DNA of 64,000 nucleotides from contig CM049317.1 in the NCBI GenBank assembly GCA_026874595.1, forward strand, positions 48,818,401 through 48,882,400, written 5' to 3'. Shown piece by piece: positions 1 through 11,358 of this stretch. The stretch is from Sipunculus nudus. Its lineage: Eukaryota; Annelida; Sipuncula; Golfingiida; Sipunculidae. Made by a program: the position numbers and the translations under genes. Under the pieces are notes generated by a model. That model saw only the letters and a program-made list of their open reading frames with translations. It was not told where the DNA came from and ran no database searches. How positions within the stretch are numbered: position 1 is the first letter of the stretch; every line of letters starts with the position of its first letter.

Positions 1-2686
1 AAGGTATGACTCTGAAACTTTATATATCATTTCCCCTATAAATATAATTGGTAGGATTTGTATTAACATGCGGTGGTGAACGTGGTGAGCCCTATGTAAC
101 CTCATCCTCACTATCAATAATATCAGCTATAACCCAAAAGCACACCACAGCGTTTTTGCTTTTGGGTGTGTTGAAGCGCAACTCTCTCTCACACAGAAAT
201 AGAGGTAGATTAAACATAGAAGAGAAAAATGCATGTTCTGAGACAGCCATTTGAACAAACATAACTAGGAAATTTTCATTTGGTTCCTAAAGCGATGTCA
301 CCAATATGGTCCTGACATAATGTCACCAATATTGTCCTGACATATTGGCTGACAATAAAGCTCACTTAAGTTACAGTAAAACACAAAGATAGACAAGGAA
401 AAAAAATATTCATAGGGAGTCATACTGGGATAAATTTACCTCGTATTCATTTCCTCCACGGCTTTTCATGCTATCTTTTTACTGAATCTGGGACCATTTT
501 TGCTCTGAAAATTGATGAAGTCCTCCAGTTCCCATTCATAAAATACCCTTTGAGGCAATCTAAGATGTATCATGGACTTACTTTTCATTTTTTACACTTC
601 ATTCACTACTGTGGTACTGTTCTTACTATTATGTCAGATTTAGAATAAAAAGCCAGCCATGTAATCCAAGCTGAATTAGGTTGTAGTATCATAGAGTAAA
701 TCCAAGCTGAATTAGGTTGTAGTATCACACACTCTGAGTCACATTAATAGTCATTAATTAGATAAAGAACCTTTAGAAATTTGTCTATTAACTACCACAT
801 CTGGACCACCCCTCCCCCCCCCCGTTACAAAGTGCGTCAGCTGCTGAGCCAATGAACTCTGTTGTATCATGGAGTTATACTACTGCATTAAAGCTCCATG
901 GTTTTAATATGAATACACAGAATATTCTACTGTCCTATGCAATTAACCAGCATCACTATTTATACATCTGAACAACTCCATGGTTTCATAAGGTGTGCTT
1001 TTATACGTTGTACCCACTTAACCATGTAGCCCCAGGATGTAGACTTAAAACTTGGCGTGCACTAACCTCCTCAATTCAAAATTGTGTATAGTATACACAA
1101 GTCACGAGTTGATCTTCGTGATGTTCGACATGGGTGGATCCAGAAAGATTTAGTGGGGGTTTCGTTACTTAGGGGGCCCTAGGTAGTGGTGGGAGGGGTG
1201 TTCTCTAGATAATTTGCAAATGTTGGTTACCTGGAAGGCAGCTCATGCCATTTCCAGCAAATGGTGATGGTGGCAATTGTTTTACCAAAACAAAGAGGCA
1301 AAAGCAAATATGCTGGAAATGTAATGGAATAATTAAATATACATGTATTTTACACCTAATGATGGCAATTCGGCAAGTCAGACCTGGCTAGGTAAACTTC
1401 AAATGCCAGGTGTAAAGCATACTTGATCCTTGGTCTAGGAGGTAATAAATTTAATAAACACAAGACTAAGGCAAATAGTCTCATTTGGGGTATTCCACGC
1501 AATTAATTGACATAATTGATGAAAAATAGGGGTCGTGATGAGGAGAGGGATCACCCTAAATTCCTACGTTTATGATTTGTGGCTCGCGCAGAGGCAATCC
1601 GTTTGATTTTACATCGAGATATCCTCACAACATTAACACACTTAACATGTTTACATCATATTCTTTTGTAAACACCTGGATTTGAAAGTTTTGCAGCCTT
1701 TATTTTCGAAGGGTATTAAGGCTTTTGCAGAGAGATAAGCTTCCTGCCCCCGAACGTTTTCAGATGTGTATCAGGGTTTTCGGAAAGGAAGGGTTAATCT
1801 AGTGTAACCTAGTCTATATCATCAGCAGTGGGATAGCCACGTTAAAATCCTAAAATCTTCTGCTAAGTTATGCATGGACTTGTTTGATGTTTTTATCTCT
1901 CTTCTCTACTATCACTTAAAGGACCCAGTGTTTGTCATCAACAACATGTTAATTAACCTTGTCCATAAACAACAATAGTTATACATAATAAAAACAGGAG
2001 ACACAAGTTTTTATATAGTTCTTTCACTCAGTTTTGATACGCCTAAGAAATGTGTATTGCTAAGGGGTCCTTTTCTTTTGGAGTTACAACGGACAATATT
2101 GTTGACTGCGTGTTCTCTGTGGCCCACCACCCCTACAAATGTACCCCTGACTATCATGTGTGAGTTGTTTCCATGTCGGCGGGAATGGTGGACATGTAAA
2201 TGGAAGTGTGCGTAGAACAGTTTATCCATGCAAGTCTGTTAAAAAATCTATTAATATTTGAGGAAGTAGGGTTTGAGAGATACATATCCGAATTGAATAT
2301 CAGCTGTATAGATATGTACCTATTATATTAACCGCAACATATATGTTATATTTTACATGTTCAGTGGTTAAGAGGAGATAAATGGGACAAGCGTCACTGA
2401 CTGGCAAGCAGTTTACTTTCCATGCGAATATTGATGTAATTACATGACTTCCCGGTCCACAAAATTTAGCCACAGAACGTAGAGGTCACAGAGATTAGAA
2501 ATGTTTATCTTTGTTTATGTTAATTTGGATAAGTTATGTCAGCTGTATTGAACATACCCAGGCTTGATATCATCAAGGATCAGAACTTGGTTTATCATCT
2601 ATATTACAGTACTGCTCATTGTTAACTCATTCATTCTGTTACAGTTGTAGGAAGTGTTTTTTGTGAATATCGGCGCCGGCCTCAGA
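1..2686. other. Upstream non-coding region of gene A
   Basis: No coding exon is supported here. A 28-bp sentence repeats in tandem at about 663-690 and 698-726 (both contain GCTGAATTAGGTTG). A short duplication containing TGTCACCAATAT lies near 297-345. Inverted arms CCCAAAAGC/GCTTTTGGG lie near 133-170. There is no clear TATA box just upstream of the gene A start codon. Confidence 0.5.
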
Positions 2687-2765
2687 ATGTCTTGTGATTT
2701 AGTAATTTACTTGTGGCTAAGCGTGGTGATTCCTTCTGGGCTAAACTGGGAGCTGTCACCGTCAG
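2687..2765 (+). CDS. Gene A exon 1: signal peptide
   Basis: The exon codes 26 residues plus one base, starting MSCDLVIYLW, with a hydrophobic core typical of a secretory signal. It ends in CAG with donor GTAAGG at 2766, phase 1. The exon is 79 nt, exactly the size and phase of the gene B signal exon at 62618-62696, which supports the chosen ATG. Confidence 0.75.
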
Positions 2766-3675
2766 GTAAGGTGATGTCAGTATATTTATATATACCAGCT
2801 GGACATTGCATACGAAAATAGTTCAAGGCACATGCTGACCAGCCGACCTTTGACATCCATATGTCATATGACCTGGCTGACCGGAAACCTCCGTGACACA
2901 AAGTATTGTGTATACTATTTATGTTGTATATCGGTGTAGGATATGCTTTAATAACTAACGTACACATAATATTATATATTATTATATTATATTTTATATT
3001 ATGATTAAAATCTCACCTAAACGCTTATCGTGATTACAGACTGATGTAGCAGGACCCGATCGTTAACAAACTATTGACTGCCATCCACTTTATGTTTATT
3101 GTCCGTTCAGTGCATCCCAGTATATGGTTTTATCCCAAATTAAATAGCATTATGTTTAATATTTTTTTCACTGTTAGTATTGCTACTTTTGCTCTCTGTT
3201 TTCCTGAGATTATATGAACACGGGTTTAATAAATATATTGACCTGGCATGTGTGTCGGATAACTGCAAATTGACATAATATCACAAATTCTGTATATTCG
3301 TATGTACAAAGAGGTATGTTATACAATAGTTAAAATATAAATTCTAATAAATGGTGTGCTTTGTTGATACTAGATGGTTTTTTAAAGCAAGGATAAACGA
3401 GTTCATTTTGTGATCATATGATAGAAAGCCTGGTGTGGGCCGGAGTCTTATTTTTCTCTAATTGTCGCCAATGCCAATGTTTGTTGACATTGTATCAAGC
3501 GCCTGTAATGCATATCCCCCAAACTTTTTGGCAAGGAGGGGGGGGGAATGGTTACTGTAATAACCCTCCCCCCCGGACTATTCAGAGAACAACATTTATA
3601 AACTTATACTGGAATCATAACACCTTATTTTGTAAAACCTTATACTTAATTGTAAATTATGCGAAATATGATACA

Positions 3676-3718
<43 letters not shown>

Positions 3719-6700
3719 CAAATGGATCTTGAAGGCGATAGAAAAGTATGTATATATATATATGTGTGTGGGTGCGTGTGTTTGTGTCTGTGAGTCAAAT
3801 CACCCTCCATCCCATCCTTGAAGATAAATTGACGCCCCTGGATGGCATGACCTGTTGAATTTCTTTCCAGATTAAACAAAAAGCTCCACACACATTTTAA
3901 TATCAAACATTAATAACAGGCTCCGAAACAAATTAATGCCCTCAAATTTCTCTTAACATGTATTTCCTGTAATTATAGCATACACAAGTCCTGGAATATC
4001 ATACGCAAACAAGTTAAAAACAGATTGCATGACAAAAAAACGTTATGCCTAAAACGGAACTTGTGACTTGGCAGACGTGGCATTCTTAGCTGTATATCAT
4101 ATACCTCTTTTCGACCTTTAACACCATCATCCATGTATGATGCAAGTTAATGTAATTCTCAGGTTTATCCTACGACAATACAATGATCCATGAATGATCT
4201 AAACTAATTCAGTCCTATCTCAAATTGTCAAAATAAAACAAAATACCTGACGCGAAAAAAAGGTAGAGTTCTTAAGTAACGCGCGGTGCCAGGGAACCCA
4301 ACCTCTTTATCGGCCTAATAATATGTATGGGCGGGTTCAAAGTGGATATGCACTTGGTAGACACCGCAATTCTGGCTTTTCTTTAAATATTTAAGAGACC
4401 CTGGATATCCGAATGATCTCCTAATTAAGCTATTTAGTGTAATAAAGTACAATTAAGCTAGCACGAGAGCAGTATGAACAAAACGACAATATACAGTGAT
4501 ATGGCCCCTTGAAGCTCGACCTAATCATATAGTAAAGTTTACGGGACTAATATTGGACCGATATTCGATATTCGATATTTGCAGGTGAATATCGAATATC
4601 ACACAAATCAGCAACATTATTCTCCTGTGAAATCATAGGGAATCGATCCAAACGGTATGATGCGTCGTCTTCAAATTCTAAGGCTACCCCTCGTAATTTG
4701 AATAGCCCTACTGTAACAGACAGCCGTTTTCTGTTGAAGCAAGGGATTTGAGAGATGTCTTCATTCCTGATGGACCCTCATCAAATAGTTTCAAATGTCT
4801 ACTAATATCGCATGCGAATGTATAATATCTTATGTCACTTGCTTATATGTAACTTATTTGATATTTGCATGCGAATATTGAATGTTGCATACCTCGGTGT
4901 TTCCTCCAACGCCCTTCACCCTTAATTAGCTCAGTTTTGTATCAGATCCGGATCTTATTTCGCTAAAACCTTTTTAAAGTTTTAAGCAAACATTGCCATT
5001 AAAACTTTTAAATTTTTTTATCAGAAAATGATGATGGGAGAAAGAACAGAATGTTACAGTTTGTGTCGGTCGGATAAAATCTTTGTTTAGTTCCTTTTAA
5101 AAAGGACCACATATTATGGAACGGAGCTGTTCAATCACTGAATACATTATGATAAAAACTCCCGCCGCCAGCTGATAGACTGACGGCCATCAACCTTTCC
5201 TTTCTGACTTCATATATACTCAGGTCCTGACAGACAAAGCCCAGCTTTCCTTTGATGTTCTCCAACCTTTACTTGTGTTGACTCTAAACTCAACCATAAT
5301 ATTATCTCTCTCTTTCCAGACACTTATGAACAGACTTCGGTAGACCTTCTTCCCATCTACTTCAATAGAACGTCACCTAAGTACAATCAGTCGGCTGCTG
5401 CAGGATTTTGCCGCAGACGGGGGATGAAACTTCCCGGAGATCTGGAACCGGCTCAGCTTCAGCACCTGATAAGCCTCACCGGATCAGATCATCCCAAAAT
5501 CTGGCTCTCATACAGAAGAAAATATAACGATACGTGGCAACCAGTTGATAAACCAGGTGCTTTTTTTCTGATTAACGATTTCTAGAAATTGCTATCGGCT
5601 GTTTGTTAAAAGAATTAAACGACAAAACTTCACGAAACATGTTTATTCAGTTCAAGATGTTTTTTAAAATTAATTTCCTGTAATCTCTGAAAATTCACGT
5701 ATGGACTTTATCTATTTTCTTTTACGCTTGTTAGTGTAATACTAGAGGTCAAAAGTCCCTTTCTTTTACAAACGGTACATGCCTCAATATTCATTTATTC
5801 AATATAGTTTTGTACACTTTTAACCATAATTTTTAATTGTGCCCCATTTCATATTATATATCATACAGATTTTTGTATAATATATTATATTCCGTTATGC
5901 CCTGTTTAGATAATATTAGAAAAATAAAGAACATGATAAATATGAAGAAAGAAAAACTAAAATAAAACTGTATACACATTCAGGTAACTGGAATCCTGAG
6001 GGTGAAATACAACCTGACAAACGGTGTTCGTTTTTGAAGCTCGACCTAAATAATCCTAAACCCTGGAATCAAAGTTGTTATACGGGCGCGGGAGGATTCA
6101 TTTGCTTCATTCCAGGTAAGAAACGTTTCAGATTACTCAAGACAGGGGCTTTATGAATGGAAATTAAAAAGAGCAATTATAACTAGCTACATAAACAACA
6201 AATGTGTTCAAATTACCGACATGGCTATGTTACATATCTATGGCACTGAAAAGTTGTCATGTATATATTTACAGATTGCCCTATGTGTCCTCCTTGGTCC
6301 TGCCATCTACTTCAAAACGGATGTCTTTTGATTCGGCACCAATCATTGACCTGGTTCCAGGCCAGGGCCGCGTGTATCATGGCTGGTGGACAGCTGTGGG
6401 TTCTTGATAAGGATTTTAAACAACAAATTTACGCCTGGAGGAATCTTAGCATGAACTTTCAACTGAATGACGCCTGGATAGGATGGAGGGCGGAGGACTG
6501 GGTGGAAGAGGGTGAAGGTAAGGTTATATATTAAAGAGGTGCTGCTACTTAAACTACATACACCTATATGTCAAGCAAACGAATTCAAAATCTCATTATA
6601 ATATTATATAACATAATTGACTGTGAAAAAAAATGTTAATATAGATTTAAAAAAAACTGAACCAAATTCCTGGAGGAAGAACAATTCTTTCTATTTATTT

Positions 6701-9700
6701 TTTCCACAAAAAAAAGTTGTGTGATTTGTTAAAAAAAACTATTGGCACATCTTAAGCACCGTTATCTCGGTATTGATGTCACATAAAGGGAAATCCCGTG
6801 TGATTTAAAAATCTAGATCTCATCAAAATCTCACTATTTCTGACTCTGTCAGCCCCAAATATCCAGGGAAGAATAAAAACAACATATGTTGCTATACTTT
6901 AGTTATATCTAAATTTTGCCTATGACTCCACACTTCGCACCAGCCATTCACATCAGGACCCAGTTTCTGCTCTGGATTAAATCCACACACATAATACAAC
7001 CGCGTGCAATAAGCTTTACCTAACCTATATGTTGCACCATAACGCTTCATCTATATATCATTACTGGTATGATATCACCATTACTATAAATATTTATCCA
7101 TAATAGCAGATACATGTTTATTGTGCAGCTTTGCTAATACAGAATCACGGATAGAAGGATCGCTCGGTTTGGTGTTGGCTTTGTTGTTTCGGTAATATCA
7201 TTGACTGGTCATTAAGATCTTGGGTTATTTTTTAATTAAAAGCTCATACCATGTTTTTCCCAACAATGCAGGTCTAACAACATATCCATTATTACCAAGA
7301 TTTACTAAACAAGGTGGAGGGACGGACCATCGGCCACATTGTGTTGTTCTTTTGACTGCCCGGCCCTTTAACTGGACGGTTCAAAATTGTTCAGATCTTG
7401 CCGCTGTTGCTTGCGTGAAAGGTACATATTTGATTAATTAGTGGAAATTGCACGGCACATTTTACTTTTAATCACTTTATAGAAATGTGTGCTGAACTGC
7501 ATTGTCTTGAAATTCTACACAATTGTTAAATAGCCATCTCTCTCTAAGTTTCTCTCTGTCTGTCTCTCTCTTTCTCCCTCTCTCTACATATATTTAATGT
7601 TGTGTATTATAATATTATGTAATGGGGAAAAAACATAAAATCTAATAATATATTCTGATTAATATGTATCTGTTTGCATCTTTCAGATAATAAGGTTGGA
7701 TTAAACACCCGTCTGGAAGCGCCATCCACACCAAGTCTGATCAGAAGTACCAGAGACAATCCAAAAGGATCCCTGTCATTGCTATGTGATACAGGTCACT
7801 AATTTATTAGGTTGTATCTCTTTAAGGAGGACAATGGTGAAAGCAGAGTTCTTTAAACAATGGGTCCACTCTGCTATGATTCTGGGTCGGTTCAATATGA
7901 GGTCCGGAAAATAAACTTTTACACATCCAAAATCTTCTGGTAGGCCTGAACCGGAAGGCTCTAGTTCCATAGTCCACACACTTCCTTGTTTTCTATTAAT
8001 AGTGATCCAAAATTTAAATTCTGGACAAATTAAAAAGAAGTTATAATAATATAGATGTGCTGTGTCATGATTTTTTTAGTCCTGTTGGAAGTAAGCCAAT
8101 GTTGGATGGTTCGCCAATATCAAAATTCAACAGTTTTGCAGCATTTTTTAGGCAGTTATTGAGCAGATAGCAATAGCAGTGTTTTCAGCAGATCTGCAGC
8201 AGGTATTCAGCAGAATTACAGTAAATGTTGTTTATGTGCTCTAGACACCTTTTCTCGAAAAGTCCTCTCCTGGAGCAGTGCTCTTCTGGAGCGGGGATCT
8301 GTGCTCTCCTGGAGCAGTGGTATTTGAGAATGGAACTGTGTGCTTTGTTGGAGCAGTGCTCTCCTGGAGTAGTGGTATTTGAGAATGGAACTGTGTGCTT
8401 TGCTGGAGGAGTGCTCTCCTGGAGCAGTGGTATTTTAGAGCAGAACTGCGTTCTTTGCTTGAGCAATGCTCTCCTGGACCGGTGATTTTGTGCGTTCCTG
8501 GAGCATTGCCATTTTAGAACAGACCTTAATTTGTGCTCCAGTTCAGCAGTGCTGTTCTTGAGCAGACCCGTGTTTATAGACGTTCACATCACATTGCGCT
8601 TTCCATTTTTTTTTATTAGTGAATTTTGTGTAAGGGCCCACTCAGCAGCATTCTCTTTTACACCAACTTCAGGAGAATTAACAAAAACACATACCTTTCA
8701 ATGTGTGTAACAGAATTTTATTAATTATATACAGTTAATATTCTTATACGTTTTTTCTTGCCCCTGTATAGTTGAGAACCCACATCATGACATTTTTCAT
8801 CTCCGAACCAGGTGTTCCACTGTCATGCATAGGACAAAAGCCTGAAAAGAAAAAGAAAATGATTAACACGACCGTTCAAACAATCAGTCTGCGAACATTC
8901 AAATTCACGAGGTCCTTGACAGAAAAAAGCCATGTACACATCGTTTTGAAGATGTTTTAAATACGATTTATATTGTTGGGAATTGTATAAATCATATGCC
9001 ATAATCACTCGTTAAAAGATATATATGTGAGAAATATCTAATTTCGAAAGTGGTATTGCACACAAAAGATTTGTTTAAACATGATAGTATTTTCCTTCTT
9101 GTTTGTAGGTAGATACAAATAAAAAAAAAGATTAATGCCTTAATGGCCAGAATAACATTTTGCTCTAAACAACTTTGTGCCTTTAAACTCATTAGGCAGA
9201 GCATAAAAAGCATGACTGCAAACTTTTAAATGTCTGGCCTTAAGCCTAAGCCAAGGTTTTAGTGCCTTGCAAACAGAAATGAAGAATTGTTGTTTAACTG
9301 GGGGATTATAAAATTCAGAGACTGTTGTTCAAAGTTTGAAGTTGAATAATGTTTAGAACCCAAGCCCCTAAGCAATTTTTCTAATTATCGCTATGTTCTG
9401 ATCCCTTCCCCCACATCTCCGCCCCCTCCTTCCCGATTTCAAAATGTCCTTCTTGAGCATGCACGGGTGAAGCGCCTAGGCAGGCCATCAGAGTGCGGCA
9501 ACTCCGATGATTTACTGTTTTAGAGATCTCCAGAACAGGTTAACCAACCCATCAGAAATAAAATAGTTACAATTAAAGATCTGCCTAGATGCGATACTAT
9601 CAAACATTCCAAGAAAGATGTTAATTCACATTTTTGTGTTACTTCGTTGATAATATGTCTTTCTTTGCTTTGTGCTTTGTTTCAAACAGTATGGAGCACG

Positions 9701-11306
9701 GTTTATAGGTAGGTTAAATTCGAGGTCGGGCAGTGGTCCTGTGTATCATGTATCTAAACACGCTAGTTAAAGTCAAATGGCATTTGATACGATGTGTTAA
9801 CCGGAGCACCAGTAGACCCCTCTACTCAGCACAATTACACTGTAATACTGGACTCCTTTATATGAGAGCTCTTAGAAACAAAAACACGTTTATTTGCCCA
9901 AGAATGCCAAACTCAAAATGTAAAGATAATGTGTTCAGTCTTACAATCCTTATTCTGCAATCGAGGGAAAGGTCTGATGACTATGTCCCTGTGTCAGCTA
10001 AGAATAAATAATTTAAGCCCTGATTGTAATTTAAAATCGGCCATTATCTTTACTTTAAATAGTAAAATATGTTGATTTAAAAAAAGAAAGTCGGCATTCA
10101 GGGAAGGGGACGGGGCTAAATAATTACGTGGTTTATTTCAGCAAACCTTGAGCGTACTGGTATGCTTTGAATATGCTATCCCAACTTGTAAAGAATAACA
10201 TTTAATTGCACATTAGATTGTCTATCTAAAAACAGCAGTGAATCAGTATATGCTCCAGATCTGCTATCCAAACTTAAGAAAATATTATGTCGTTGGGGGC
10301 ACTGTCTCAAAGCAGCAGTGTGTAAGCATCTGCTGCAAAGCTGCTCCATGATCCATTCTAGTACTCCTTCGGCAGCAGAGATACAGCAGAAGTTTTTGCG
10401 TCAGCCTAAAAAGATGTTTCAGGAAAGCAGATTTTCAGTATAGCTGCTGCGAATATACTGAAATGGAGCAGTAATAGAGCATGTGCTGTTAAACTGCTGA
10501 TTCTCGCAGCAGAGATAGAGCAGAACGGACCAGAAGGTTGTAACATTCGCTGATTTGCTGCTCCCCTTTCCAGAAGAAATACATCAGCTGCTCCAAAAGT
10601 AGCATATGCTGAAATTTGGTACGGGGATCCGTACGGACGCCGTCTGCTGTATCTTATTTTTTTATTAATTTAAGCTGTTAGGTGGAACATTTTAGTACTT
10701 TAATATATGTCATACTCCTTCGTAGTTAATTTCACTTACATCGCGTTTGTTGTTGTTGATTATTATATTGTAAAGCATTACTCTCGCACTGCTGATGTTG
10801 TTGTATGCTCTATTATTTTGTAGATAAGTACACCCTCATGGCTTTTGTTGTTTGTTGTATTATTTTGCATGTAATTATCATCATCGCTGATGTTATGTAA
10901 GTTTCCTTATTCTATAGATTATTACAGCCTTCTTGCGTTTGTCGTTGTATGTTGCAATATTTTGTAGGATATCACACCCTCATGGCGTTCGTTATAGTAT
11001 GCTGTATTATTGTGGTGGGATTGCTGGTCATTATACGTATCCAGTGCATGCGATTAAAGAGGCAAGTAGTACCTGTTTGTGTATATTATTAGCGAATAAA
11101 CATCGGAACAAATGAAACATATGTAAACTCAATGTAAACATCCTCCTCACATGTTTACATATAATTTGTTACATGTATCATAACGGCGGGTAATAAACAT
11201 AGTGTTCCCGCAGATAATGCTTCTGTAGATGACTCCCGAAGTTAATGAATATTAGCAAAACAGAAGGCTGGTCACTAGGCAGGTTCACTATACATGTCTT
11301 TTCTAT

Positions 11307-11358
<52 letters not shown>

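Larger units (their letters stand above)
2766..5319 (+). other. Gene A intron 1
   Basis: About 2.55 kb of AT-rich intron between the signal exon and CTLD1. It holds a MITE-like repeat, a TA microsatellite, a 14-bp-arm hairpin and two TGCATGCGAAT segments near 4808-4880. No additional exon is convincing. Confidence 0.6.
10730..11061 (+). repeat. Tandem array of TM-exon copies (about 94-bp unit)
   Basis: Four copies start near 10730, 10824, 10918 and 10968. Each begins with an ATA/ATT-type codon context followed by TACA-CCTCATGGCGTTTGTTGT-like sequence coding a hydrophobic helix. Copies 2 to 4 are each preceded by an acceptor ending in TAG. Copy 1 is degraded, copy 3 is cut to 50 bp, and copies 2 and 4 are usable exons with the same phases (1 in, 2 out). 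Confidence 0.7.

Noticed and set aside
9930-10011. Possible alternative tail exon ending in DDYVPVSAKNK
   Set aside because: It lies upstream of the TM exons, has only a weak acceptor and no partner phase that makes sense.
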